A DNA stretch of 64,000 nt from Herbidospora daliensis (GCF_001570585.1 NZ_BBXF01000006.1:186001-250000); one strand, 5' to 3'. Shown: positions 31,724-41,422, counted from the first letter of the stretch. Numbers and translations are program-made. Notes: generated from the letters alone by a model not told the origin.

Positions 31724-33808
31724 ATGGGTGTACGCGAGGCCGACGACCTCTGCCGGGTGGCCGAAGCCCTGGTGCGCGATGCCCGCACCCTGCTCGCCGA
31801 CCACGACGCCGTCCAGGCCCAGGCCCTGGCCGCGCTCGACACGCTGCGCAAGCACGCCGTCCGCGACGACCTGGCGCGGATGCCCGTCGCCCGGCTCAAG
31901 GACGTCACCGGCGGGCGGCTGCGCACCGGCATGCTCGAACGGTCGGGCATCACCACGGTCCTCCAGGTCCACGACATGTCGGCCTACCGGCTTCAGGAGC
32001 TGCCGGGGGTGGGGCCGCAGACGGCCCGGCAGATCAGGGCCGCCGCCGACCAGATCGAGGAGGCCGCCCGGCAGCTCGCGAGCGTGCGGATCGAGCGGGG
32101 CGACTGGAAGTCCGAGGCGCTCGTCGTCGCGGTGAAGCGGCTGCTCGACGCCGGAACCGAGTTGCCGTTCCACGTCAGGGCCGCCCGTGACGTCGACTCC
32201 TCCCTCACCCCGTTGCTGAAGGCCGCCCACCCCGCCCGTTCGCGCTGGCGGCTCGTCACCTCCGGCCGGCGGCGGCGGGCGGAGGCGCAGGAGGCCGTCG
32301 CGGCGATCGACGCGCTGCTCGACGACGCGGCCCAAGCTGGCAGGGAATTTCCGCAGGTCATCACCGATCTGTTGCGGCCGCCGTCGAGCGGGCACGAGGC
32401 GTGGGCCGATTTCGAGTACCGGTCGGCCGACTACTACGCCCTGCTGGCCGACCTCGCGGGGGAGCGGGTCACCGAGGGGGTGCTGCCCGACGACGTCCTG
32501 GCCCGGGTGAACGCGCAGCCGCTCGACGACGCCTTTCGGCGGGTCTCGTTGCGGGGTTACCAGTCGTTCGGGGCGCGGTTCGCGCTCGCGCAGAAGCGGG
32601 TGATCATCGGCGACGAGATGGGGCTCGGCAAGTCGATCGAGGCCATCGCGGCGCTCGCACATCTGGCCGCCGAGGGGGCGACCCGCTTCCTGGTCGTCTG
32701 CCCGGCCAGCGTCGTCGTCAACTGGGTGCGCGAGATCGAGGCGCGCAGCACGCTGAAGGCGCAGAAGGTGCACGGGCCGCGCCGCGAGGCGGCGCTCGAC
32801 GAGTGGGAGAAGGAGGGCGGGGTCGCCGTCGTCACGCTCGACGGGCTGCACCGGCTGACGCCGACGCCGGCCGTCGCGATGCTGGTCGTCGACGAGGCCC
32901 ACTACGTCAAGAACCCGGCCACCAAGCGGGCCCAAGCGGTCGCCGCCTGGTGCCGTACCGTCGAGCGGGTGCTGTTCCTGACCGGGACGCCGATGGAGAA
33001 CCGGGTCGAGGAGTTCCGGGCGCTGGTCGCGCACGTGAATCCCGCGCTGGAGATCAGCCAGGGCGGGCCGCAGGCGTTCCGCCGGTCGGTGGCCGCGACC
33101 TACCTGCGCCGCAACCAGGAGGACGTGCTGCACGAGCTGCCCGACCGGGTCGAGGCCGACGAGTGGGTGGAGTTCTCCGGCGACGACCTCGACGCCTACC
33201 GGCAGGCGGTCGCCGACCGGCACTTCCCGCGTATGCGCCGGGCCGCGTTCGCCCATCCGGCGACGTCGGCCAAGCTGAAGCGGCTGACCGAGCTGGTCGA
33301 GGAGGCCGAGGCCAACGGGCTGAAGGTGATCGTGTTCTCCTTCTTCCGCGACGTGCTGACCGCCGTCGGGGAGAGCCTGGGCACCCCGCACAAGCTGACC
33401 GGCGACCTCGACCCCGACCGCCGCCAGGAGCTCGTCGACGCCTTCTCGGCGACCCGGGGGCACGCCGTGCTGCTCAGCCAGATCGTGGCCGGCGGGGTCG
33501 GGCTGAACCTCCAGGCGGCGTCCGTGGTGATCATCTGTGAGCCGCAGCTGAAGCCGTCGACCGAGACCCAGGCCATCGCGCGGGCCCACCGCATGGGGCA
33601 GACCCGCAAGGTCCAGGTGCACCGGCTGCTGGCCGTCGACTCGGTCGACCAGCGGCTGCTGGAGATCCTGGCGACCAAGACGCGGCGGTTCGACGAGTAC
33701 GCCCGCCGCAGCGATCTGGCGGAGTCGAGCCCGGCCGCCGTCGACGTCTCGGAACAGGCACTCGCGCACCAGATCATCGAAGAGGAACAGCGCCGACTTT
33801 TGGGTTAA
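31724..33808 (+). CDS. SNF2-family ATPase with N-terminal helix-hairpin-helix
   Basis: 694 aa from ATG at 31724, with SD AGAGGAGGG just upstream. A helix-hairpin-helix (LQELPGVGPQTARQI, residues ~89-103) should bind DNA. Then come SNF2 motifs: QxxG-type start RGYQSFGARF, Walker A GDEMGLGKS, VVDEAHYVKNP and LTGTPMENRVEE. The C-terminal helicase lobe has LSQIVAGGVGLNLQ and ARAHRMGQTRKV. It starts 61 bp from the divergent PLD/DUF3427 helicase, so the two share a control region. A DNA repair or anti-invader role is inferred. Confidence 0.9.
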   Translation: MGVREADDLCRVAEALVRDARTLLADHDAVQAQALAALDTLRKHAVRDDLARMPVARLKDVTGGRLRTGMLERSGITTVLQVHDMSAYRLQELPGVGPQTARQIRAAADQIEEAARQLASVRIERGDWKSEALVVAVKRLLDAGTELPFHVRAARDVDSSLTPLLKAAHPARSRWRLVTSGRRRRAEAQEAVAAIDALLDDAAQAGREFPQVITDLLRPPSSGHEAWADFEYRSADYYALLADLAGERVTEGVLPDDVLARVNAQPLDDAFRRVSLRGYQSFGARFALAQKRVIIGDEMGLGKSIEAIAALAHLAAEGATRFLVVCPASVVVNWVREIEARSTLKAQKVHGPRREAALDEWEKEGGVAVVTLDGLHRLTPTPAVAMLVVDEAHYVKNPATKRAQAVAAWCRTVERVLFLTGTPMENRVEEFRALVAHVNPALEISQGGPQAFRRSVAATYLRRNQEDVLHELPDRVEADEWVEFSGDDLDAYRQAVADRHFPRMRRAAFAHPATSAKLKRLTELVEEAEANGLKVIVFSFFRDVLTAVGESLGTPHKLTGDLDPDRRQELVDAFSATRGHAVLLSQIVAGGVGLNLQAASVVIICEPQLKPSTETQAIARAHRMGQTRKVQVHRLLAVDSVDQRLLEILATKTRRFDEYARRSDLAESSPAAVDVSEQALAHQIIEEEQRRLLG

Positions 33809-35004
33809 TGTTCATGAGCGCTCCCAACGCCACTCCTCTCAGATGGGGCCCCGGGATGCGTTCCTCGATCTATCTCTCCTACGCGGCGTTCGTGCTCGTC
33901 GGGATCGGCGCCGCGGTCGGCGGGGTGTTGTTACCCGCCCAGATCGCCGACTACGGCGTCGACAAAGCCCTGATCGGGCTCGGCTTCTTCACCAACTCGG
34001 CCGGCTTCCTGCTGGCCGGGCTCACCAACGGCGCGCTCATCGAACGGCTCGGGCTACGGCTGGCCCTGGTCGCGGGCAGCGCCGTGTTCGTGCTCGCCGC
34101 CGTCGTCACGGCGGCCCGGCCGTCGTTCTGGGTGCTGATCGCCGCCCAGCTGTTCTGCGGGTACGGCGTCGGGGTGCTCGAATCGGTGCTGAACGTGCAC
34201 CTGGCGGCGCTCCCGAACGCGGCCACCCTGCTCAACCGGCTGCACGCCTTCTTCGGCGTCGGCGCCCTGGCGGGCCCGGCCATCGCGGCCGTGACGCTCA
34301 CCCACGCCTCGTGGACCGCCGTCTGGTGGGGCCTGGCGGTCGCGACCGCCCTCATGGCCGTCGCCTTCCTGCGGGCGTTCCCGGCGAGGGTCGTCCAGGA
34401 GAAGGAGGAGAAGACGGGCGGCCTGCTGCCGACCGCGCTGCGCAACAAGTACGTCCTGCTCGCGTCGGTGTTCCTCACGGTCTATCTGGGCGTGGAGATC
34501 GGGGTGGGCAACTGGGCCTACTCCTACCTGCGCGAGGTCGAACTGGAGAGCCACCTGATCGCCGGGTACGCCGTCAGCGGCTACTGGGCCGGGCTCACCG
34601 CGGGCCGCTTCGTGATCAGCCCGATCGCGGGCCGGCTCCGGCTGACCCCGGCGCAGACGTCGCTCTGGTGCTGCGTCGGCGTCGCCGCCTGCACGGTGCT
34701 GATCTGGCTCGGCGTCGTGCCGGTGGCCGGGTTCGTCCTGCTCGGCTTCTTCCTCGGCCCGCTGTTCCCGACCACGATGGCGATCCTGCCCGAGCTGCTC
34801 CCGGCCCGCCTGGTGCCGACCGCCATCGGGGTGCTCAACGGCGGCTCGGTCATCGGCGGCTCGCTGCTGCCGTGGACGGCCGGGGCGCTGGGCCAGGGCG
34901 TGGGCATGCAGGCGCTGATGCCCTTCGCCCTCGTGCTCGCCCTGGTCCAGCTCGGCGTCTGGTACTACTTGTCGGCCCCCTCGTTGGCGCCGCGCACGAA
35001 GTAA
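33808..35004 (+). CDS. MFS transporter
   Basis: 398 aa, 12 hydrophobic helices. The start codon overlaps the SNF2 stop (TAATG); a second ATG six bases on is equally possible. GALIERLGLRLALVAG is the loop 2-3 motif, and the two halves are joined by a charged loop with RVVQEKEEKTGG. It resembles the FucP/sugar-type or drug MFS branch, but substrate cannot be read. The 3' end overlaps the convergent ABC permease by 40 bp. Confidence 0.85.
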   Translation: MFMSAPNATPLRWGPGMRSSIYLSYAAFVLVGIGAAVGGVLLPAQIADYGVDKALIGLGFFTNSAGFLLAGLTNGALIERLGLRLALVAGSAVFVLAAVVTAARPSFWVLIAAQLFCGYGVGVLESVLNVHLAALPNAATLLNRLHAFFGVGALAGPAIAAVTLTHASWTAVWWGLAVATALMAVAFLRAFPARVVQEKEEKTGGLLPTALRNKYVLLASVFLTVYLGVEIGVGNWAYSYLREVELESHLIAGYAVSGYWAGLTAGRFVISPIAGRLRLTPAQTSLWCCVGVAACTVLIWLGVVPVAGFVLLGFFLGPLFPTTMAILPELLPARLVPTAIGVLNGGSVIGGSLLPWTAGALGQGVGMQALMPFALVLALVQLGVWYYLSAPSLAPRTK

Positions 35005-35819
35005 CGCTGGAACACCACGAAGATGATCGCGACCGGGATCGTCGCCAGCACCGCCGCACCCAGCTTGAGCGGATACTGGTTGCCCGACCCGAGCGATCCG
35101 CTCACCAGCACCGCCAGGCCTCGCGGCAGCGTGTAGAGATCGGGGCTCTGCACCGCCACGAGGCTGTGGGGGAGCTCGTTCCACGAGCTCTGGAACGAGA
35201 TGATCGTCAGCGTGATCAGGGCCGGGCGGCCCATCGGCAGCACGACCGACCAGAAGGTCCGCCACGTGCCCGCGCCGTCGATCCGGGCCGCCTCCTCCAC
35301 GCTGCGGGGGATCGACTCGAAGAACTGCTTCATGATGAACACGCCGCCGGCGTCGGCGATGATCGGCAGGATCAGGGCCGTGTACGTGTCGTACATGCCG
35401 AACTGCTTCAGCACCAGGAACTTCGGGATGAACAGCACCACGCCCGGCACCGCCAGGATGGCGATCACGGCCGAGAACAGCGCCTTGCGGCCGCGGAAGC
35501 GCAGCCGGGCCAGCGCGTAGCCGGCCATCGAGTCGAGCAGCACCCGGCCGAGCGTGATCGCGATCGTCACGATCAGCGAGTTGCCCAGCCACAACGGCAT
35601 GTCGGTGCTGAGGAACACCTTGTGGTAGGCGTCGGTGACGAACGGGTCGGGGACCGGGTTCAGCGGGTTGAGCGCCGCGTTCGGCTCGGTCTTGAACGAC
35701 GCCGAGAGCTGGATGACGAACGGGTAGATGAAGACCAGCGCGAAGAAGATCAGGATGAAGTAGCCGACGAACGTCGACGCCACGGTCCGCGCCCCGTGGT
35801 CTGCCCTGACGGTGGCCAT
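34965..35819 (-). CDS. Carbohydrate ABC permease (MalG type)
   Basis: 284 aa from ATG at 35819 (MATVRADHG). Six membrane helices and the inner-membrane EAA loop EEAARIDGAGTWRTFWSVVLP. It starts at the stop of its partner permease (TGATG) and is last of the lacI / binding protein / permease / permease unit. No ATPase is encoded here, as is usual in actinomycetes where a shared MsiK-type ATPase serves several importers. Confidence 0.93.
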   Translation of the reverse strand: MATVRADHGARTVASTFVGYFILIFFALVFIYPFVIQLSASFKTEPNAALNPLNPVPDPFVTDAYHKVFLSTDMPLWLGNSLIVTIAITLGRVLLDSMAGYALARLRFRGRKALFSAVIAILAVPGVVLFIPKFLVLKQFGMYDTYTALILPIIADAGGVFIMKQFFESIPRSVEEAARIDGAGTWRTFWSVVLPMGRPALITLTIISFQSSWNELPHSLVAVQSPDLYTLPRGLAVLVSGSLGSGNQYPLKLGAAVLATIPVAIIFVVFQRYFVRGANEGADK

Positions 35820-36844
35820 CAGGCGTTCCTCTCCCTCAGCAACCACCGCTGCGCGATCGTGAACAGCACGATGATCGCGAACAGCACGAACGAGATGGCG
35901 GTCCCGGTGCCGTACTCGAAGTTGTCGAACGCCTGCGTGTACGACAGGTACGCCGGCGTCAGCGTCGTCTTGCCGGGGGCGCCCTGGCTCATCACGTAGA
36001 CCTGGTCGAAGACCTGCCAGGTCGCGATGATGCCCATGGTCAGCACGAGGAACAGGGTCGGCTTCAGCATCGGCAGGGTGACGTACCGCAGCCGCTTCCA
36101 CCGGCCCGCGCCGTCGAGCATCGAGGCCTCTTCGAGGGTGACCGGGATGTCCTGGAGGGCGGCCAGGAACATCAGCATGAAGGTGCCGGACGTCGTCCAG
36201 ATGACCAGGAGCATGATCGTCGACATCGCCACCGACGGACCGGCCAGCCAGTCCCACCAGCTCAGCCCGAACGGGCCGCCATCGGTCAGCCACGATGGCG
36301 GGTTGTCGACGTCGACCAGCCCGAGCCCGCCCAGGGCCAGGTGCAGGATGCCGCGCGCGTCGGCGAACCACTGCGGGCCCTGGATCCCGAAGAACGCCAG
36401 CAGGTTGTTGACCGCGCCCGAGCTGGCGAAGATGAACAGGAAGACCACGCTGATCGCGACCGAGCTGGTCACCGACGGGAAGAAGAACGCGGCCCGGAAG
36501 AAGCCCTTGCCCTTCAGCATGCGCGCGTTGACCACCAGCGCCAGGCCCAGCGCGAGCACCGTCTGCACCGGCACGACGATGCCGACGTAGTAGATGTTGT
36601 TGCGCACGCTGGTCATGAAGTCCTGCCGCGTCAGCCCGTCGTCGGTGAACAACTTCGCGTAGTTGTCGACGCCGACGAACGGCACGCCCGACTTGAACGG
36701 GCTGCCCTGCCCGTTCCAGTCGGTCAGGCTGACCCACATCGCCATCAGGATCGGCAGCAGCATGAACAGGCCCAGGATCACGATCACCGGGGCGACGAAC
36801 AACCAGCCCGCGATGTTCTCCCTGGCCTTCGCAGAGAGCCGCAT
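35819..36844 (-). CDS. Carbohydrate ABC permease (MalF type)
   Basis: 341 aa. Six to eight helices, with the EAA loop EEASMLDGAGRWKRLRYVTLP. It lies 4 bp downstream of the binding protein gene and overlaps the MalG-type partner. It forms the heterodimeric channel for an oligosaccharide, possibly an alpha-glucan, given the debranching-type enzyme divergent from the operon. Confidence 0.93.
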   Translation of the reverse strand: MRLSAKARENIAGWLFVAPVIVILGLFMLLPILMAMWVSLTDWNGQGSPFKSGVPFVGVDNYAKLFTDDGLTRQDFMTSVRNNIYYVGIVVPVQTVLALGLALVVNARMLKGKGFFRAAFFFPSVTSSVAISVVFLFIFASSGAVNNLLAFFGIQGPQWFADARGILHLALGGLGLVDVDNPPSWLTDGGPFGLSWWDWLAGPSVAMSTIMLLVIWTTSGTFMLMFLAALQDIPVTLEEASMLDGAGRWKRLRYVTLPMLKPTLFLVLTMGIIATWQVFDQVYVMSQGAPGKTTLTPAYLSYTQAFDNFEYGTGTAISFVLFAIIVLFTIAQRWLLRERNA

Positions 36845-36848
36845 GTGC

Positions 36849-38111
36849 TCAGTCGCCGAGTGCGGCTTGGGTGTTCTTCTGCACCCGCGCGAGCAACGTC
36901 TTGGGCGCGATGGAGGTGAGCTGCTGGATGCCGGTGTCGAAGTCGGCCAGCACGCTGTCCATCTTCGGCGCGTTCACCGGGCCGTGGGCGTAGTCGGCGC
37001 CGTTCACGAACGGGGCGTCATCCGGGAACTCGGCGGTGTAGGCGTCCTTGGCCGACTGGCGCGAGGGCATCACGCCGAACGCCTTGGCGTAGGTCATCTG
37101 CTGCTCGGCCGTGGTCATCGCCTCGACGAAGCTGATCGCCGCCTCCTTGTTCTTCGACTTGGCGGCGACGCCCCAGCAGGTGGTGAACGACAGGGTGCCC
37201 TTGCCCGCCGGACCGGCCGGGAGCTCGTGGACGGTGTACTTCACGTCGGGGAAGTCGTTGGTGAGCGCGCCCTTGATCCAGTTGCCCTCGATCGTCATGG
37301 CCGCGGCGCCCTTGCCGAACGCCTCGCCGCCCCAGCCCGCGCCGAGCTGCTTGGGGTACTGGGCGGTCTTGTCCTTGACCAGGTTCTGGACGTAGGTCAG
37401 CGCCTCCAGGTTCTCGGGGGAGTCGGCCGTGGCGGTCTTGCCGTCGGCGCTGGTGACCCAGCCGCCCGCCTGCACCATGAACGCGCCCACCCGGTCGCGC
37501 GTGTCGCCGAGCGCCAGCGGGGTGACGTCCTTGGCCTTCAGCTTCTCGCCGACCGCGGTGAGCTGGTCCCACGTGGTGGGGATGTCGGCGTCGGTCAGCC
37601 CGGCCTTGCTCCACAGGTCGGTGTTGACGATGAGCGCCAGCGTCGAGAAGTCCTTGGGCGCGCAGTAGAACTTGCCGTCGAAGGTGAAGGTGGTGCGCAG
37701 GCTCTCGTAGAAGTCGGTCGGGTTGGAGATCCTGTCGCCGTACGGCTCCAGCGCGCCGACGCTGGCGTAGTCGGCGAAGCGGCCGGCGTCCACGTAGAAC
37801 ACGTCGGGCGGGGTGTCGCCCGCGAAGGCCTGGCCGAGCTGCTGGCCGAGGTCCTGCGCCGGCGTGACGGTCGCGGTGTTGCCGGTGGCCGCGCCCCACG
37901 CGGCGGCGGCGTCGGTCACCGCCTTGGTCTCGGCGTCGCCGGAGGAGCCGATGAGGACCTGCAGCTGGGCGGGGCCGGCCGAGGCCTGGCTCGGCTGCGC
38001 GGCCGGGTCGCCGGCCTCCTCGAAACCACTGCCGCCGCAGGCTGCGGAGGACAACAGGACGGCGCCGGCGGCCGTCGACAGGGCCGCCTTCCGGACGTTG
38101 CTGCGCTTCAT
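36849..38111 (-). CDS. Sugar-binding lipoprotein of ABC importer
   Basis: 420 aa with lipoprotein signal and lipobox SSAAC (Cys25). Solute-binding family 1 (MalE-like) fold: DVFYVDAGRFADYA, PTTWDQLTAVGEKL, AAMTIEGNWIKG and KEAAISFVEAMTT. It delivers an oligosaccharide to the two downstream permeases. It starts 37 bp after the LacI-family repressor, and the set is read as one operon. Confidence 0.92.
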   Translation of the reverse strand: MKRSNVRKAALSTAAGAVLLSSAACGGSGFEEAGDPAAQPSQASAGPAQLQVLIGSSGDAETKAVTDAAAAWGAATGNTATVTPAQDLGQQLGQAFAGDTPPDVFYVDAGRFADYASVGALEPYGDRISNPTDFYESLRTTFTFDGKFYCAPKDFSTLALIVNTDLWSKAGLTDADIPTTWDQLTAVGEKLKAKDVTPLALGDTRDRVGAFMVQAGGWVTSADGKTATADSPENLEALTYVQNLVKDKTAQYPKQLGAGWGGEAFGKGAAAMTIEGNWIKGALTNDFPDVKYTVHELPAGPAGKGTLSFTTCWGVAAKSKNKEAAISFVEAMTTAEQQMTYAKAFGVMPSRQSAKDAYTAEFPDDAPFVNGADYAHGPVNAPKMDSVLADFDTGIQQLTSIAPKTLLARVQKNTQAALGD

Positions 38112-38148
38112 CGCGATTTCCTTTGTTTCTGTTCTCAGGTGGAGGGGG

Positions 38149-39177
38149 TCAGCCCGACGCGCGGACGACCAGGGAGGGCGGAAGCAGGAGGTACTCCGGA
38201 GACGCCCCCGCGCCTCCGTCGAGCCGGTGGGTCAGCAGCCGCAGGCAGCTCGACGCCACCTCCGCCAGGGGCTGCCGGACGCTCGTGAGGCCGATCGCCT
38301 TGGCGACCGGGGTGTCGTCGAAGCCGACGACGGCGACGGGACGGTGCGGGTGGCCGCCCGCGAGCCAGGCGGGGCCGGGGGCGCGCGCCACGTGCAGGGC
38401 GCCGAGCGCGAGCGAGTCGCTCGCGCAGACCAGGGCGGTGATCTCGGGGTCGCGTTCGAGCAGGTCGCGGGCGGCGTGTTCGCCGGGGGCGACGTCGTCT
38501 TCGGTCTCGCGGTGGAGCCCGGCGACGCCGAGGCCGACCTCGGCCAGCGCCCGCCGCCAGCCCTCGCGCCGGTCGTCGCCGACGCCCGAGCCCTTGGGCC
38601 AGCCGAGGAAGCCGATCCGGCGATGGCCCTGGGAGAGCAGGTGGCGGGTGGCCGCCTCGGTGCCGGCGGCGCCGTCGACGTCGACCCAGCAGTGGGGGGC
38701 GTCGGGCTCGCTCCAGGCCCGGCCGAAGGTGACGAAAGGCACCCCGCGCCCGGCCAGCCAACTCGTGCGCCGGTCGCCGTGGTGGGTGGCCGTCAGCACG
38801 AACGCGTCGGGCTCGTACGCGCCGAGCAGGTCGTCGAAGGCGGCGGTCTCGGCGTCGTCGCCGTCGGCGGTGTAGAGCAGCACCCGGTAGCCCTCATGGG
38901 CGGCCGTCTCGGTGAGGCCGTGCAGGAAGCGGTCGCCGACCAAGCCGTTGATGCCGTCCTGCTCGGGGTCGATGCGGGCGGCGATCAGCCGCGACCGGCC
39001 GGTCCGCATCTGGCGGGCCGCCTGGTTGACCCGGTAGCCGAGCTCCTCGACGACGTCGAGGACGCGGCGGCGGGTCTCCGCGCGGACCACCTCGGGGGTG
39101 TTCAGAGCGTTGGAGACCGTCTGGCGAGATACGCCGGCAGCACGCGCCACATCGGCGATCGTCACCTTGTCGGCCAT
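38149..39177 (-). CDS. LacI-family transcriptional repressor
   Basis: 342 aa. The N-terminal LacI helix-turn-helix TIADVARAAGVSRQTVSNAL carries the hinge and operator-reading residues, and the sugar-binding PBP1-type core spans ~60-342. It is first gene of the ABC operon and diverges from the debranching-type glucosidase gene. Three copies of a TTGA-N4-TCAA palindrome lie in the shared 120-bp intergenic region, so it should repress both sides until an oligosaccharide binds. Confidence 0.93.
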   Translation of the reverse strand: MADKVTIADVARAAGVSRQTVSNALNTPEVVRAETRRRVLDVVEELGYRVNQAARQMRTGRSRLIAARIDPEQDGINGLVGDRFLHGLTETAAHEGYRVLLYTADGDDAETAAFDDLLGAYEPDAFVLTATHHGDRRTSWLAGRGVPFVTFGRAWSEPDAPHCWVDVDGAAGTEAATRHLLSQGHRRIGFLGWPKGSGVGDDRREGWRRALAEVGLGVAGLHRETEDDVAPGEHAARDLLERDPEITALVCASDSLALGALHVARAPGPAWLAGGHPHRPVAVVGFDDTPVAKAIGLTSVRQPLAEVASSCLRLLTHRLDGGAGASPEYLLLPPSLVVRASG

Positions 39178-39196
39178 CTGTGCACCTTTCGGGGGG

Positions 39197-39285
39197 TTGA
39201 ACGATCAAACGGAAGTAATGCATGATTTGATCGTTCAAGTTAGGGAATTGTTTCGCAATCTGCACCCCTGCTCTTGATCTGTCAA
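39197..39285. promoter_or_regulatory. Three LacI-type operators
   Basis: TTGAACGATCAA (39197-39208), TTGATCGTTCAA (39227-39238) and a weaker TTGATCTGTCAA (39274-39285). The first two fit TTGAWCGWTCAA, a LacI-family palindrome with a central CG, and their centres are 30 bp apart, about three helical turns. The third lies just before the glucosidase start. They sit between the divergent repressor and glucosidase genes. Confidence 0.75.
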
Positions 39286-39296
39286 GACACAACTTC

Positions 39297-41366
39297 GTGA
39301 AGGACCACCGCGTGCCTGCCGACTCCCCTTCTGCCGCCGACGTCCGGCTGCAGCCGCTCCTGCACGACCTGGTCAGCACCGTCACGGCGCCCACGAGCGC
39401 ACTCGGCGGGGCCGACGGCCAGATACGGGCGGCGGGGGTGCAGGGGGTCTTCCACGCCGACCGGCGGGTGGTCTCGGAGGCGGTCCTGCTGATCGACGGC
39501 CGGGAGGCCGAGCCCATCGCGCACGCCGCCGCCGGCCCCGGCCGCAGCCGGTTCACCTCGCTGGCGCGCTGGCTCGGCGACGTGCAGCCCGACCCGGTGG
39601 TCCGCGTCGACCGGCTGCGCGAGATCCGCGCCTACGGCCTGACCGAGGAGATCACCGTCGCCTCGACCGCCACCATGCCGGTGACGACGACCGTGGCGAT
39701 GCGGGTCGACTGCGACCTGGCCGCCATCGAGACCGTGAAGTCGGGCCACGACGCCGAACCGGTGACCCCGGTCGGCGGCGAGCTGACCTGGGTCTCCGGC
39801 GGCACCACCGTGGCGATGACGGGCGAGGGGGCGCAGGTCCACGGGCGTGAACTGCGCTGGGAGGTGGCCCTCAAACCCGGCGAGAGCGTGAGACTGTGCT
39901 GGCGCGTGATGGTGACCGACCCGGCCGCCGTCGTGGCGGCGCCGACGGGCCCCGTCGAGTGGACGCGGCCTGCCCTGAAGGCCGCCGACAGCAGGCTCAG
40001 CCGTCTCCTGGCCCAGAGCCTCGACGACCTCGCCGGCCTGCGCCTCACCGAGACCGGCCACCCCGCCGACACCTTCCTCGGCGCGGGCGTGCCGTGGTTC
40101 CTGACCGTGTTCGGCCGCGACAGCCTGTGGGCCGCCCGCATGCTGCTGCCGCTCGGCACCGGCCTGGCAGGGGGCACCCTGCGGGTGCTGGCCCGCCGCC
40201 AGGGCGTCAAGCGCGACCCGCTGACCGGCGAGGCCCCCGGCAAGATCATGCACGAACTCCGCAGGGGCGAGTTCGTGGTGCCGGTGAACGGGCTGCGGCT
40301 CCCCGCCGCCTACTACGGCACGATCGACGCCACCCCGCTGTGGATCAGCCTGCTGCACGACGCCTGGCGCTGGGGCCTGCCCGACCGCGAGGTCGAGGCG
40401 CTGCTCCCGGCCATGGAGGCGGCCCTGGGCTGGCTCGCCACCGACGCCGACCCCGACGGCGACGGCTTCCTGGAGTACATCGACGTCAGCGGGCGCGGCC
40501 TGGCCAACCAGGGCTGGAAGGACTCCGGCGACTCGGTCAGGTTCCGCGACGGCCGCCTGGCCGACCCGCCCATCGCCCTGGCCGAGGTCCAGGGCTACGC
40601 CTACGAGGCCGCCGTCAAGGGCGCCGCGATCCTGGACGCCTTCGGCCGCCCCGGCGCCGACGTCTGGCGCGCCTACGCCGCCTCGATGGCCTGCCGATTC
40701 CGCGAGCGGTTCTGGGTCGAGGGCGGCTACCCCGCTCTCGCGCTCGACCGCGACAAGCGGCCGGTCGATGCGCTGACCAGCAACATCGGCCACCTGCTCG
40801 GGACCGGTCTCCTCAACCACGAGGAGTCGGCCCGGGTAGCCTCCCTGCTCGCCTCACCCGAGATGTCGGCCGGGTTCGGCCTGCGCACGATGTCGTCGGC
40901 CGACAAGGGCTTCAGCCCGCTGTCGTACCACTGCGGCTCGGTCTGGCCCCACGACACCGCCATCGTGATCGCCGGCCTGGCCCGCGAGGGCTTCGGCGCC
41001 GAGGCCGCCGTCCTCGCCGAAGGGCTGCTGGCCGCGGCCGAGCCGTTCGAGAACCGGCTGCCCGAACTGCTCTCGGGCGACGCCCGCGACGCGGTCGGCC
41101 GCCCGGTGCCCTACCCGGCCTCCTGCCGCCCGCAGGCGTGGTCGGCGGCGGCCGCCGTGGTGATCACCCACGCGGCGCTCGGCCTCCACCCCGACGTGCC
41201 GGGCGGCACCGTCGACCTGCGCCCGATGGCCGGCGCGCCCCTCGGCGCGCTCGCCGCCGACGGGTTCGTGGTCGCCGGGACCTCGGTGTCCGTATCGGTC
41301 GACGCCGCCGGGACCGCCGAGATCGATCGGTTGCCCGGCCGATTCAAGGTGGTAACCACGGGTTAA
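39297..41366 (+). CDS. Amylo-alpha-1,6-glucosidase / glycogen-debranching-like enzyme
   Basis: 689 aa from GTG at 39297; a GTG at 39312 with AAGGA 7 bases upstream may be the true start. The N-terminal beta-domain opens with LLHDLVSTVTAPTSALGGADG, typical of the GDE N-terminal domain. The (alpha/alpha)6 catalytic barrel includes PWFLTVFGRDSLWAARM, LEYIDVSGRGLANQGWKDSG (candidate catalytic Asp) and YHCGSVWPHDTA. It is cytosolic, with no signal peptide. It probably hydrolyses alpha-linked oligosaccharides brought in by the divergent LacI-controlled importer. Confidence 0.85.
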   Translation: MKDHRVPADSPSAADVRLQPLLHDLVSTVTAPTSALGGADGQIRAAGVQGVFHADRRVVSEAVLLIDGREAEPIAHAAAGPGRSRFTSLARWLGDVQPDPVVRVDRLREIRAYGLTEEITVASTATMPVTTTVAMRVDCDLAAIETVKSGHDAEPVTPVGGELTWVSGGTTVAMTGEGAQVHGRELRWEVALKPGESVRLCWRVMVTDPAAVVAAPTGPVEWTRPALKAADSRLSRLLAQSLDDLAGLRLTETGHPADTFLGAGVPWFLTVFGRDSLWAARMLLPLGTGLAGGTLRVLARRQGVKRDPLTGEAPGKIMHELRRGEFVVPVNGLRLPAAYYGTIDATPLWISLLHDAWRWGLPDREVEALLPAMEAALGWLATDADPDGDGFLEYIDVSGRGLANQGWKDSGDSVRFRDGRLADPPIALAEVQGYAYEAAVKGAAILDAFGRPGADVWRAYAASMACRFRERFWVEGGYPALALDRDKRPVDALTSNIGHLLGTGLLNHEESARVASLLASPEMSAGFGLRTMSSADKGFSPLSYHCGSVWPHDTAIVIAGLAREGFGAEAAVLAEGLLAAAEPFENRLPELLSGDARDAVGRPVPYPASCRPQAWSAAAAVVITHAALGLHPDVPGGTVDLRPMAGAPLGALAADGFVVAGTSVSVSVDAAGTAEIDRLPGRFKVVTTG

Positions 41367-41422
41367 CCGGCCGACCGCACACTGGGCTCTCCCGATCATC
41401 GACGCGCCCAGGAGCGTTCCAT

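Noticed and set aside
31663-31977. Longer start of the PLD-helicase protein.
   Set aside because: The added residues are antisense to the start of the divergent SNF2 gene; ATG at 31662 is followed by the conserved domain and leaves a 61-bp promoter region.
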